Made by a program: the position numbers and the translations under genes. The notes beneath the pieces were generated by a model. The model saw only the letters and a program-made list of their open reading frames with translations. It searched no databases and was not told the origin of the DNA. A stretch of DNA of 64,000 nt from Nonomuraea sediminis (GTDB taxonomy: Bacteria; Actinomycetota; Actinomycetes; Streptosporangiales; Streptosporangiaceae). Position 1 is the stretch's first letter. Every line of letters starts with the position of its first letter. The stretch is taken from positions 124,001 through 188,000 of the forward strand of contig NZ_JAHDTI010000013.1 in the NCBI RefSeq assembly GCF_018531495.1, in the 5' to 3' direction. Shown in pieces: positions 7,684-16,551 of the stretch.

Positions 7684-8241
7684 GTGCGATCGGATGCCGC
7701 GCGTAACCGGGACGCGATCCTGCGGGCGACCGAACGGCTGCTCGCGGACCACGGTGCCGAGCACGTCTCGCTCGATCGGGTCGCGGCGGCGGCGGGCGTG
7801 GGCAAGGGCACGGTCTTCCGCCGCTTCGGCAGCAGGACCGGGCTCTTCCAGGAGTTGCTGACCGAGCGCGCCGAGAGCCTGGCCGCGGCCATCGAGTCGG
7901 CGGACTCCCACCTCGGTCCCGGGCACCCTCCGGCGTCACGGTTGCTCGGGTTCCTCGATGAGCTGGCGGGCCTGGCCGAGCGGAACCTCGCGCTGTTCGC
8001 CGCGCATGAGCGGGCCTGCGCGGACGACAAGTACGCCGACCCGACCTACGTGCGCTGGCACGCTCACGTCACCGGTCTCGTCGCCGAGGCGAGACCCGAC
8101 CTCGACGCCGGCTTCGTCGCCCACCTGCTCCTGGGCTGCTTCGACGCCGACCTGGTCGGGCGGATCCTGGCCGACGGCGGGCTGCCCAGGCTCAGATCGT
8201 CGATCCGCGGCGCTACCGCCGCCCTGCTCGGCCCGGCATAG
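7684..8241 (+). CDS. TetR/AcrR family regulator
   Basis: A 185-residue repressor. Residues 3-50 form the TetR DNA-binding domain: DAARNRDAILRATERLLADH, then VSLDRVAAAAGVGKGTVFRR with the helix-turn-helix. The C-terminal part (LFAAHERACADDKYADPTYV) is the ligand-binding domain. Start is GTG at 7684, with GAGGAGG six bases upstream. Divergent from the quinone oxidoreductase. A ligand such as a quinone or electrophile is inferred from that neighbour only. Confidence 0.88.
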   Translation: MRSDAARNRDAILRATERLLADHGAEHVSLDRVAAAAGVGKGTVFRRFGSRTGLFQELLTERAESLAAAIESADSHLGPGHPPASRLLGFLDELAGLAERNLALFAAHERACADDKYADPTYVRWHAHVTGLVAEARPDLDAGFVAHLLLGCFDADLVGRILADGGLPRLRSSIRGATAALLGPA

Positions 8242-8297
8242 CCGCCTGGCGGAAGGCCTTGAGGTTCCACATGGCGCGCCGAAGTCTATGCGGATTT

Positions 8298-8312
8298 TAC
8301 CCCTAGGGGGTA
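8298..8312. promoter_or_regulatory. CsoR-type copper operator
   Basis: TACCCCTAGGGGGTA is a near-perfect palindrome with the TACCC..GGGTA pattern of CsoR copper-sensing repressor sites. It overlaps a probable -10 element (TATAGT at 8311) and lies 11 bp upstream of the copper chaperone start. Copper should release the repressor. csoR itself is not in the window. Confidence 0.75.
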
Positions 8313-8323
8313 TAGTCATCGCC

Positions 8324-8584
8324 ATGACTGTGACTACGTACCAGGTCGAGGGCATGACCTGCGGGCATTGCGTCAGCTCGGTTTCCGCCGAGGTGGGGAA
8401 GGTCTCGGGCGTCAGCGGCGTCGAGATCGACCTGGCCGCCAAGGCGATGACCGTGACCAGCCAGGGGCCGGTCGACGAGGCGCTGATCGACGCCGCCGTG
8501 GTGGAGGCGGGCTACCAGCTGGCCAAGGTCGAGCTGCTGCCGCAGGCCGGCGGATCCTGCTGCGGCTCGGGCGGCTGCCACTGA
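8324..8584 (+). CDS. copZ: CopZ-like copper chaperone (HMA domain)
   Basis: An 86-residue heavy-metal-associated domain protein. YQVEGMTCGHCVSSV carries the GMTCxxC copper site. The ferredoxin-like fold continues to residue 70 or so. An unusual tail, GGSCCGSGGCH, adds three cysteines and a histidine and could bind extra copper. The ATG at 8324 follows directly behind a CsoR-type operator, so copper induction is likely. The partner CopA ATPase is not nearby. Confidence 0.9.
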   Translation: MTVTTYQVEGMTCGHCVSSVSAEVGKVSGVSGVEIDLAAKAMTVTSQGPVDEALIDAAVVEAGYQLAKVELLPQAGGSCCGSGGCH

Positions 8585-8638
8585 CCACCCCGACCCGACC
8601 GGCGCGAGCCCGCTTCCCGATGCGGAGGCGGGCTCGAC

Positions 8639-9085
8639 CTATTGGTCCAGGTGGGCGAGCAGCGTCCGGCTGATGTCGCCGAGCTGCCTGATCTGTTCGG
8701 GGGTGAGCAGGTCGATGAGGTTCGCCCGGACGCTCTCGAGGTGCCGCGGCGCCGCCAGCTCCAGCGCTGCCATCCCTTCATCGGTGAGTACGGCCAGCCA
8801 GCCGCGCCGATCTCCCGCGAAGTGCTCCCGCCGGACCCATCCGGCCTCCTCGAGCTTGTTGACCGCGTGCGAGATGCGGCTGGGTTTGGAGCGGGTCGCC
8901 CGGGCCAGTTCGCTCATCCGCAGCGTGCGTTCCGGCGCCTCCGACAACAGGACGAGCAGCTCGTAGTAGGTGGGCGGCATGCCCGCCTCGCTCAGCAGTT
9001 CACGCTCGATCCGGTCGTTGAACAGCCGGATCGCCATGCCGAAGGCGCGCCACGTGCGCTGCTCCTCCTCGTTGAGCCACTTCAC
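8639..9085 (-). CDS. MarR family regulator
   Basis: A 148-residue winged-helix regulator. The sequence YYELLVLLSEAPERTLRMSE followed by LARATRSKPSRISHAVNKLE is the MarR DNA-recognition helix region, and GDRRGWLAVLTDEGMAAL is the wing. GTG at 9085 gives the normal length. It is divergent from the wrbA-like gene with 90 bp between starts, so it probably controls that quinone reductase and itself. Confidence 0.85.
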   Translation of the reverse strand: MKWLNEEEQRTWRAFGMAIRLFNDRIERELLSEAGMPPTYYELLVLLSEAPERTLRMSELARATRSKPSRISHAVNKLEEAGWVRREHFAGDRRGWLAVLTDEGMAALELAAPRHLESVRANLIDLLTPEQIRQLGDISRTLLAHLDQ

Positions 9086-9175
9086 CTGAGGGAAGGTATC
9101 ACGCTGGATGGTTGCGCACTGAAATACTTTGTATGTACTGTCGTGCTCAATATTCCAGCGCTGAAGGAAATGGCC

Positions 9176-9778
9176 ATGACGAACCTCGCAGTGATCTTCT
9201 ACTCGTCCACCGGCACGATCACCCGGATCGCCAGGGAGATGGCGCGTGCCGCCCAAGCCGAGGGCGCCGAGGTACGGCTGCGCAAGGTCGCTGAGCTGGC
9301 TCCCCAGGAGGCGATCGACTCTGTGCCCGGATGGGCGGAGAACCTGGAGCGGACGGCCGACATCCCGCCGGCGACTCCGGACGACATGGTCTGGGCCGAC
9401 GCCGTGATCTTCGGTACGCCGACCCGGTTCGGGAACGTGGCCTCGCAGCTCAAGCAGTTCATCGACACGCTGGGCGGGCTGCAGGCGCAGGGCTTGCTGG
9501 CGGGCAAGGTGTACAGCGGCTTCACCTCCACGGCCACCCCGCACGGCGGCCACGAGTCCACGCTGCTGGCGCTCGGCAACACCTTCCACCACTTCGGCGG
9601 CGTCATCGTGCCGCCCGGCTACACGGATGCCGCCCACGGCAACCCGTACGGCACCTCCCACTTCACCGGAAACGGCACGGTCCCCGTGGGCGAGCCCACG
9701 CTGGCCGCCGCCCGCGCCCAGGCCACGCGTGTCGCCCGCTTCGCTGCGGCGATCAGGAGCGTGCGGTTCGCCGCCTGA
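9176..9778 (+). CDS. wrbA: NAD(P)H:quinone oxidoreductase, WrbA type
   Basis: A 200-residue flavodoxin-like protein. LAVIFYSSTGTITRIARE is the FMN phosphate-binding loop, AVIFGTPTRFGNVASQLKQF the second flavin loop, and TSTATPHGGHESTLLALG the WrbA signature. It performs two-electron reduction of quinones to avoid redox cycling. GAAGGAA ends seven bases before the ATG at 9176, which decides the start over an ATG six bases earlier. The 3' end overlaps the convergent DUF2809 gene by 26 bp. Confidence 0.9.
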   Translation: MTNLAVIFYSSTGTITRIAREMARAAQAEGAEVRLRKVAELAPQEAIDSVPGWAENLERTADIPPATPDDMVWADAVIFGTPTRFGNVASQLKQFIDTLGGLQAQGLLAGKVYSGFTSTATPHGGHESTLLALGNTFHHFGGVIVPPGYTDAAHGNPYGTSHFTGNGTVPVGEPTLAAARAQATRVARFAAAIRSVRFAA

Positions 9779-10109
9779 GGTACCAGGTGTGCAGGCACCA
9801 GGCCAGGGCCGCCCCCACGGCGTACCAGAGCAGGTCTGGCGCGTTGAACGTGCTGCCGAGCAGGGGCCGGAGCCAGGAGGGGATCTCGCCGAGCTGGGCG
9901 AACTCGATCGCCCAGCTCGTGGCCGTCGCGATGAGCGCGGCAAGCCAGGGCCGCAGCCGCGGCCCGATGAGGACGATCAGCCAGTAGATCAGCACCGTGT
10001 ACAGCGCGTCGCCGGCGTACTTGGCGAACCAGCCGCCGAGGAAGGCCCGGACGGCGAGCCCGAGCGCGACGGTGACGGCGGCGGCCAGAGCGCTGAGGGT
10101 ACGGGGCAC
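9753..10109 (-). CDS. DUF2809 family membrane protein
   Basis: A 118-residue protein with four hydrophobic helices. The sequence GDALYTVLIYWLIVLIGPRL and the segment SWAIEFAQL fit DUF2809 (VanZ-like small membrane proteins). Function is unknown. The start GTG at 10109 lies 17 bp from the divergent ABC-F start, and the C-terminus overlaps wrbA by 26 bp on the other strand, a tight arrangement. Confidence 0.75.
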   Translation of the reverse strand: MPRTLSALAAAVTVALGLAVRAFLGGWFAKYAGDALYTVLIYWLIVLIGPRLRPWLAALIATATSWAIEFAQLGEIPSWLRPLLGSTFNAPDLLWYAVGAALAWCLHTWYLRRRTARS

Positions 10110-10126
10110 CCGGCTACGGTAGTGCG

Positions 10127-11740
10127 GTGAGCGCGACCATGGTGACGAAGGACCTCGCGGCAGGCCACGGCGACAGGCTGCTGTTCTCCGGCCTGGACCT
10201 GGTGGTCGGGCCCGGTGACGTGATCGGGCTCGTCGGCGTCAACGGCGCGGGCAAGTCGACGCTGCTGCGCATGCTCGCCGGGCTGACACGGCCCGAGTCG
10301 GGCACGATCAGGCTCAACCCGGCCTCGGCGGTGGTCGGCTACCTGCCCCAGGAGCCCGACCGCAGACCGGGCGAGACCGTGGCCGCGTTCCTGGCCAGGC
10401 GTACGGGCGTGACCGGGGCGCAGCGCGACCTCGACGCCGCCACCCAGGCCATCGTCGACCAGGCGGAGGGCGCCGACGACGCCTACAGCCTGGCGCTCGA
10501 GCGCTGGCTCGCGCTCGGCGGCGCCGACCTGGAGGAGCGGGCGGCCGAGGTGAATCTGGGCTTCTCGCTCGACCTGCCGATGACGGCGCTGTCGGGCGGG
10601 CAGGCGGCCCGCGCGGGGCTGGCCTCGCTGCTGCTGAGCCGCTACGACCTGTTCCTGCTCGACGAGCCGACCAACGACCTGGACCTGGACGGGCTCGACA
10701 GGCTGGAGACGTTCGTCAAGGGGCTGCGCGCGGGCACCGTGCTGGTCAGCCACGACCGCGAGTTCCTGGCCAGGACCGTCACCGAGGTGCTGGAGCTGGA
10801 CCTGGCTCAGCAGCAGGTCAACCTCTACGGCGGCGGCTATCAGGCCTACCTGGAGGAGCGCGACGTCGCCCGCAGGCACGCCCGCGAACGGTACGAGGAG
10901 TACGCCGACACCCGCTCCCAGCTCGAGGCGCGAGCCCGTACCCAGCGCGCCTGGATGGAGAAGGGCGTCAAGAACGCCCGCCGCAAGATGACCGACAACG
11001 ACAAGATCGGGCGCAACGCCCGCGTCGAGACCACCGAGAAGCAGGCCGCCAAGGCCCGCCAGACCGAGCGCATGCTGGACCGCCTGGAGACCGTGGAGGA
11101 GCCGCGCAAGGAGTGGGAACTGCGCATGGAGATCGCCGCCGCGCCCCGCTCCGGCGCCGTGGTGGCCACCCTGCGCAACGCGGTGGTCAGGCGCGGCGAC
11201 TTCCGGCTCGGGCCGATCGACCTGGAGATCGGCTGGGCCGAGCGGGTGGCGATCACCGGCGCGAACGGCGCGGGCAAGACCACGCTGCTGGGCGCGCTGC
11301 TCGGCCGGATCCCGCTGGAGGAGGGGCACGCCTCGCTGGGGCCCGGCGTCGTGGTGGGCGAGGTCGACCAGGCGCGCAGGCTCTTCGAGGGCGAGGCGCC
11401 GCTGGTGGACACCTTCGCCGACGACATGCCGCCGGGCGAGGTCCGCACGCTGCTGGCCAAGTTCGGGCTGAAGGCGGCGCACGTCCTGCGCCCCGCTAAC
11501 ACTCTGTCACCGGGGGAGCGTACCCGGGCGGCGCTGGCGCTGCTACAGGCGCGCGGGGTGAACCTGCTCGTGCTCGACGAGCCCACCAACCACCTCGACC
11601 TGCCCGCCATCGAGCAGCTTGAGTCGGCGCTCGCCACCTATCCAGGGACGATGCTGCTCGTCACGCACGACAGACGCATGCTGGAGGCGGTGTCCGTCGA
11701 CAGAAGACTACGCGTCTCGGGCGGAATGCTTGAAAATTAA
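10127..11740 (+). CDS. ABC-F family ATPase
   Basis: A 537-residue protein with two ABC ATPase domains and no membrane helices. Walker A motifs are GVNGAGKST (about residue 40) and GANGAGKTT (about 384). Signature motifs are LSGGQ in the first half and LSPGERTR in the second; Walker B is LFLLDEPTNDLDLDG and LVLDEPTNHLD. The charged linker between the domains (about 245-330) is the P-site tRNA interaction motif region. ABC-F proteins act on ribosomes, in translation or in ribosome-protection antibiotic resistance. Which of these applies here cannot be told. Confidence 0.92.
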   Translation: MSATMVTKDLAAGHGDRLLFSGLDLVVGPGDVIGLVGVNGAGKSTLLRMLAGLTRPESGTIRLNPASAVVGYLPQEPDRRPGETVAAFLARRTGVTGAQRDLDAATQAIVDQAEGADDAYSLALERWLALGGADLEERAAEVNLGFSLDLPMTALSGGQAARAGLASLLLSRYDLFLLDEPTNDLDLDGLDRLETFVKGLRAGTVLVSHDREFLARTVTEVLELDLAQQQVNLYGGGYQAYLEERDVARRHARERYEEYADTRSQLEARARTQRAWMEKGVKNARRKMTDNDKIGRNARVETTEKQAAKARQTERMLDRLETVEEPRKEWELRMEIAAAPRSGAVVATLRNAVVRRGDFRLGPIDLEIGWAERVAITGANGAGKTTLLGALLGRIPLEEGHASLGPGVVVGEVDQARRLFEGEAPLVDTFADDMPPGEVRTLLAKFGLKAAHVLRPANTLSPGERTRAALALLQARGVNLLVLDEPTNHLDLPAIEQLESALATYPGTMLLVTHDRRMLEAVSVDRRLRVSGGMLEN

Positions 11741-11853
11741 CACCGCCCAAGGAAACGAGAATGAAACAATTTTCCGTCACTCGTTGACACGCGGTCTTCG
11801 TATGGTGTGCCTTTCTCTACACAGGACTACCCCCGCCTGAAGGTGAGGCACTC

Positions 11854-13662
11854 ATGAGGAAATGGCTCGGGCGCGTGGCCGCGCTCGGCGTGGCGCTCTT
11901 AGTTGCAGGTCAGGGCGCCGTTGCCCATGCCGAGGACCCCTCGGCGGGGAAGAAGGTGGTCCGTGTGGGTGCCACCCAGGCGGTCGACTCGATGAACCCG
12001 TTCCTGGCCGTGCGCGTCGTCTCGACCGCAGTGCACCGGTGGATGTGGAGCTACCTGACCGTCCCCGACGCCAAGACGCTCCAGCCGAGCCCTGACCTGG
12101 CCGAATCCTGGTCCGTGGCTCCGGACAAGCTCACCTGGACGTTCAAGATCCGTAAGACGAACTGGTCGGATGGCCAGCCCGTCACGGCGGACGACGCGGC
12201 CTGGACGCTCAACAAGATCATGACGGACGACGCCGCGAAGACCGCGAACGGCCCGGCCGTGGAGAACTTCGAGAGCGTCACCGCCAACGGCCAGGACCTG
12301 GTCATCAAGACCAAGCAGCCGCAGGCGTCCATCCTCGACACGGCCATCCCGATCGTGCCCAAGCACGTCTGGGAGAAGGTCACGGACATGGCCAAGTACG
12401 AGCCGGACACGTTCCCGGTCGTCGGCGACGGTCCGTATATCGCGACCGAGTACAAGAAGGACCAGTACGTCAAGCTCAAGGCCAACCCCAACTACTGGCG
12501 GGGCAAGCCGAAGATCGACGAGCTGCAGGTCATCTTCTACGACAACCCCGCCGCCGCGATCGTGGGCCTGAAGAAGGGCGACATCGACCTCATCGGCCGG
12601 CTCCAGGGCCCGGACTTCGACGCCATCAAGGGCGACCCGAACATCGAGCAGTGGAACACCCAGGGCCGCCGCGCGACCTACCTCGAGGTCAACCCCGGTG
12701 CCTCCACGACCGACAACAAGCCCATCGGCGACGGTCACCCGGCGCTGAAGGACGTGAAGGTGCGCCAGGCGCTGCACTGGGCGATCAACAAGCAGGAGCT
12801 CGTCGAGAAGGTGCAGAACGGCTACGCCGTACCGGCCGACGGCTCGATCATCCCGCCGATGTTCAAGGACTACTTCTGGACCGCCGAGGGTGACCAGAAG
12901 GTCACCTACGACCCGGCCAAGGCCAACAAGATCCTGGACGACGCGGGCTACAAGAAGGGCCCCGACGGCGTCCGCACGATGCCCGACGGCAAGCGCAAGC
13001 TGGAGTTCCGCTTCAGCATCCACACCGACACGCCGGTCGAGGACAAGATCGCCGAGTACCTGACCGGCTACTTCAAGGCCATCGGCATCACGCTGACCAC
13101 CAACCGGCTCGACTCCAGCAAGTTCGGCGAGGAGACCGGCGTCACCGGCCTCTACGACATCGCGATCAGCGGCTGGTCGGTCAACCCCGACCCCGAGGAG
13201 GTCCTGGCGACGCACCTGTGCAGCCGCAGGCCCACCCCGGCCGGCGAGGGCGGCGGCACCGAGTCGTTCTTCTGCGACCAGCCCTACGAGAAGCTCTACC
13301 AGCAGCAGCTCGCCGAGCTCGACCACCCCAAGCGGGCCGAGATCATCAAGCAGATGGAGGCGCGGCTCTACGACCAGGCGCCGATCATCGCGATCTACTA
13401 CCCGAACGACCTGGAGGGCTACCGCAAGGACCGCATCACCAGCATCACCCCGATCCCCGAGGACAAGGGCCTCCTGTACGGCGGCAGCAGCTACATGCCG
13501 TTCTACTCGCTGGACGCCAAGCCCACCGCCGGCGCGAGCGCCGCGGGCGGCGGCTCCAGCACCGGCCTGATCATCGGGATCGTCGTGGCGGTGATCGTGA
13601 TCGGCGGCGCGGTCTTCTTCGTGACCAGGCGGCGCAAGAGCGTCGCGGACGAGCGCGAATGA
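11854..13662 (+). CDS. family 5 extracellular solute-binding protein of the peptide/nickel importer
   Basis: A 602-residue substrate-binding protein. A signal peptide covers residues 1-26 (cleavage near AHAED). WSDGQPVTADDAAWTLNKI is the family 5 signature. Unusually, the C-terminus ends with a membrane helix (GLIIGIVVAVIVIGGAVFFV) and a positively charged RRRK tail, so the protein is membrane-anchored at the C-terminus rather than by a lipobox. GAAGGTGAGG precedes the ATG. First gene of a five-gene importer operon: its TGA overlaps the next ATG. Confidence 0.92.
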   Translation: MRKWLGRVAALGVALLVAGQGAVAHAEDPSAGKKVVRVGATQAVDSMNPFLAVRVVSTAVHRWMWSYLTVPDAKTLQPSPDLAESWSVAPDKLTWTFKIRKTNWSDGQPVTADDAAWTLNKIMTDDAAKTANGPAVENFESVTANGQDLVIKTKQPQASILDTAIPIVPKHVWEKVTDMAKYEPDTFPVVGDGPYIATEYKKDQYVKLKANPNYWRGKPKIDELQVIFYDNPAAAIVGLKKGDIDLIGRLQGPDFDAIKGDPNIEQWNTQGRRATYLEVNPGASTTDNKPIGDGHPALKDVKVRQALHWAINKQELVEKVQNGYAVPADGSIIPPMFKDYFWTAEGDQKVTYDPAKANKILDDAGYKKGPDGVRTMPDGKRKLEFRFSIHTDTPVEDKIAEYLTGYFKAIGITLTTNRLDSSKFGEETGVTGLYDIAISGWSVNPDPEEVLATHLCSRRPTPAGEGGGTESFFCDQPYEKLYQQQLAELDHPKRAEIIKQMEARLYDQAPIIAIYYPNDLEGYRKDRITSITPIPEDKGLLYGGSSYMPFYSLDAKPTAGASAAGGGSSTGLIIGIVVAVIVIGGAVFFVTRRRKSVADERE

Positions 13663-14699
13663 CAACTCCGCTCCAGTCGGCCGAGCCCGCCGCCGAGCAG
13701 GCGGCGGGCTCGACCCGCGGTAGCACGCTGCGGTACGCGCTGTCCAAGGTGGGCGGCGCGCTGATCAGCATCGCCGTGGTGATCGTCAGCACGTTCTTCG
13801 TCTTCAGGCTGCTGCCCGGCGACCCGGTGCGCGCGCTCACCCAGGGCCGCAACATGACGCCGGAAGCGCTCACGCTCGAACGCCACCGGCTCGGCCTGGA
13901 CAAGCCCCAGTGGCAGCAGTTCATCGACTTCATCGGCAACACGCTCCGCCTGGACTTCGGCAACTCCTACGAGTACAAGCGGCCCGTGCTCGACCTGATC
14001 GGCGAGCGCTTCGGCAACACGCTGCTGCTCACGGGCACCGCGCTGATCCTGGCGGTCAGCCTGGGCCTGTGGCAGGGCACCAAGGCCGGCTGGCGGATCG
14101 GCAGCCGCTTCGACCGCGTCTCCACGGCGATCTCGCTGGTGCTGTGGTCGGTGCCGACGTTCTGGCTCGGCCTGCTGCTGCTGATGGTCTTCGCCAACGG
14201 CATCGGCCCCATCCCCGGCCTGTTCCCGACACGCGGCATCGAGAGCGTGGACGCGCCCGACGGCTTCGGCTACGTCCTGGACGTCGGCTTGCACATGGTG
14301 CTGCCCGTCATCACGCTGGTCGGTGTCGTCTACGCGCAGTACCTGCTGGTGATGCGCTCCTCCCTGCAGGAGGAGGTCGCCCAGGACTACATCACCACGG
14401 CCCGCGCCAAGGGCCTGCGCGACGACGAGGTACGGCGGCGCCACGCCATCCCCAACGCGCTGCTGCCCACGGTGACCCTGGTCTTCATGCGGATCGGCTT
14501 CATCGTCGGCGGCGCGGTCACGGTGGAGTCCATCTACAGCTGGCCGGGGCTCGGCCAGTTGTTCGTGCGCGCCATCCACGTGCCCGACTTCACGCTGATG
14601 CAGGGCACGTTCATCATCATCAGCGTCTCGGTGATCATCATGAACACGCTGGCCGACGTGGTCTACCACGTCCTCGACCCGAGGGTGAGGTCGACGTGA
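13659..14699 (+). CDS. peptide/nickel ABC importer permease (DppB type)
   Basis: A 346-residue permease with six membrane helices. FFVFRLLPGDPVRALTQGR is the N-terminal signature, and DYITTARAKGLRDDEVRRRH is the EAA loop that contacts the ATPases. The ATG overlaps the preceding stop (ATGA) and its own TGA overlaps the next GTG, so the operon is translationally coupled throughout. The insertion-rich periplasmic loop at about 190-210 is ordinary for the family. Confidence 0.93.
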   Translation: MTTPLQSAEPAAEQAAGSTRGSTLRYALSKVGGALISIAVVIVSTFFVFRLLPGDPVRALTQGRNMTPEALTLERHRLGLDKPQWQQFIDFIGNTLRLDFGNSYEYKRPVLDLIGERFGNTLLLTGTALILAVSLGLWQGTKAGWRIGSRFDRVSTAISLVLWSVPTFWLGLLLLMVFANGIGPIPGLFPTRGIESVDAPDGFGYVLDVGLHMVLPVITLVGVVYAQYLLVMRSSLQEEVAQDYITTARAKGLRDDEVRRRHAIPNALLPTVTLVFMRIGFIVGGAVTVESIYSWPGLGQLFVRAIHVPDFTLMQGTFIIISVSVIIMNTLADVVYHVLDPRVRST

Positions 14700-15577
14700 C
14701 GAGCCTGACCTGGACCCGCAGGCGGCGCTCGCTCGGACGGTTCTGGGCCGAGTTCCGCACGCACACGGCGGGCATGATCGGGCTGGGCATCCTGCTGTTC
14801 GCCGTGGTGATGGCCCTGATCGCGCCGCTGTTCATCGACGAGAGCGTGACCTCGGTCGTCGAGGGCACCGGCAGCAGGTGGGCGGCGCCCGGAGCGGGGC
14901 ACGTGCTGGGCACCGACGAGTCGGGCCGGTCGATCCTGCTGCTGATCTGGTGGGGCTCGCGCACGTCGCTGCTCATCGGGTTCCTGGCCGCGCTGCTCAC
15001 GGTGGTGATCGGCACGGTGGTCGGCATCGCCGCCGGGCACTTCCGCGGCTGGCCCAGCGCCGTGCTGATGCGCGTGACCGACTGGTTCCTGGTGCTGCCC
15101 TCGCTGGTCACAGCGCTGGTGCTGGCGGCCATGCTGGGCGGGAGCACCACGACGATCATCATCGCCATCGCGATCACCTCGTGGCCGTCCACGGCCCGGC
15201 TCATCAGGGCGCAGACGCTGGCCGTGGAGGCCAGGCCGTACATCGAGCGATCGAAGGCGCTGGGGGCGGGACACTGGCACATCACGACCCGGCACGTGCT
15301 GCCGAACGTGGGGCCGCTGCTGCTCGCCAGCACCACGCTGGAGGTCGCCAGCGCGATCGTCACCGAGTCGACCCTGGCCTTCCTCGGCGCCAGCTCCAAC
15401 AAGACTTCGTGGGGCGCGATGCTGCGCGGGTCGTACGACTGGAACGCGGCGACCCAGGGTGCCTGGTGGTACATCCTCATCCCGGGTCTGTGCATCGTCG
15501 CGGTCGTCATGGCCTTCACCATGTTCGGCCGCGCGCTGGAGGCCGTGCTGAACCCGCGGCTGCGGAGGGCGGGCTGA
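14696..15577 (+). CDS. peptide/nickel ABC importer permease (DppC type)
   Basis: A 293-residue permease. HVLGTDESGRSILLLIWWGS is the DppC/OppC N-terminal signature. YIERSKALGAGHWHITTRHV is the EAA loop. ESTLAFLGASSNKTSWGAML closes the family pattern. Six membrane helices. Starts with GTG at 14696 inside the stop of the DppB-type gene (GTGA), and its TGA shares one base with the next ATG. Confidence 0.93.
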   Translation: MTSLTWTRRRRSLGRFWAEFRTHTAGMIGLGILLFAVVMALIAPLFIDESVTSVVEGTGSRWAAPGAGHVLGTDESGRSILLLIWWGSRTSLLIGFLAALLTVVIGTVVGIAAGHFRGWPSAVLMRVTDWFLVLPSLVTALVLAAMLGGSTTTIIIAIAITSWPSTARLIRAQTLAVEARPYIERSKALGAGHWHITTRHVLPNVGPLLLASTTLEVASAIVTESTLAFLGASSNKTSWGAMLRGSYDWNAATQGAWWYILIPGLCIVAVVMAFTMFGRALEAVLNPRLRRAG

Positions 15578-16551
15578 TGAGCATTCTTGAACTGGACGAT
15601 CTGTCCGTCACCTACCGGATCACCTCGGGCGAGGTGCCCGCCGTGCGCGGGGTGTCGCTGAAGCTGGAGGCCGGCAGCGCGCTCGGGGTCGCGGGCGAGT
15701 CGGGGTCCGGCAAGTCGACGCTGGCCATGGCGCTCCTGCGGCTGCTGCCCAAGGACGCGCACGTCGGCGGCCGGATCCTGCTCGACGGCGAGGACGTGCT
15801 GACGATGAAGTGGGGCCGCCTGCGCGCCGTGCGCTGGGCCGAGGCCTCCATCGTGTTCCAGGGCGCGCAGCACGGGCTGAACCCGGTGCGCAGGATCGGC
15901 GACCAGATCGCCGAGCCGCTGATCGTGCACGGGCAGGCCAAGCCGGAAGGCGCCCGCAAGCGGGTGGCCGAGCTGCTCGAGCAGGTGGGCCTGCCCACCT
16001 GGCGGGCGCGCAGCTACCCGCACGAGCTGTCGGGCGGTCAGCGGCAGCGCGTGATGATCGCGATGGCGCTGGCCTGCTCGCCCCGGCTGATCATCGCCGA
16101 CGAACCGACCACCGCGCTGGACGTGATGGTCCAGGCGCAGGTGCTGACCCTGATCAAGGAGCTGGTCGCCGAGCACGACATCTCCCTGATCATGATCTCG
16201 CACGACCTGTCGGTGCTGGCCGACGTCTGCGACCGGCTGGCCGTCATGTACGCCGGGCGGGTCGTGGAGAGCGGCCCCTCGCACGAGGTCTTCCACGACG
16301 CCAAGCACCCTTACAGCAAGGCGCTGGCCGCGGCGTTCCCCACGGTCGGCGACCCGGTCTCGCGGATGGCTCCCAAGGGACTGGGCGGCGACCCGCCCGA
16401 CCCGATGGAGCTGCCGTCCGGCTGCTCGTTCCACCCGCGCTGCCCGGTGGCGGTGGAGGAGTGCTCGACCGCGGACGTCGAGCTCTGGCCCGCGGGCCAG
16501 AGCCGTACGGCGGCGTGTGTGCACGTGCGCGCGAAGGAGAAGGCATCATGA
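15577..16551 (+). CDS. peptide/nickel ABC importer ATPase (DppD type)
   Basis: A 324-residue ATPase. Walker A is GESGSGKST, the Q-loop lies in IVFQGAQHGLNPVRRIG, the signature is ELSGGQRQRVMIAMAL, and Walker B is LIIADEPTTALD. The C-terminal oligopeptide-transporter extension includes GCSFHPRCPVAVEECS, the cysteine cluster typical of Dpp/Opp ATPases (an iron-sulfur site in some members). Q-loop wording (QGAQHGLNPV) departs from the usual QDPxxSLNP. Confidence 0.93.
   Translation: MSILELDDLSVTYRITSGEVPAVRGVSLKLEAGSALGVAGESGSGKSTLAMALLRLLPKDAHVGGRILLDGEDVLTMKWGRLRAVRWAEASIVFQGAQHGLNPVRRIGDQIAEPLIVHGQAKPEGARKRVAELLEQVGLPTWRARSYPHELSGGQRQRVMIAMALACSPRLIIADEPTTALDVMVQAQVLTLIKELVAEHDISLIMISHDLSVLADVCDRLAVMYAGRVVESGPSHEVFHDAKHPYSKALAAAFPTVGDPVSRMAPKGLGGDPPDPMELPSGCSFHPRCPVAVEECSTADVELWPAGQSRTAACVHVRAKEKAS

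Noticed and set aside
11784..11806. Promoter (TTGACA and TATGGT) of the ABC importer operon
   Set aside because: The elements are only 11 bases apart, too close for a normal sigma-70-type promoter.
11899..13665. 588-codon open frame on the minus strand
   Set aside because: Antisense to the solute-binding protein, rich in Val/Leu/Asp/Arg repeats and lacking any domain.
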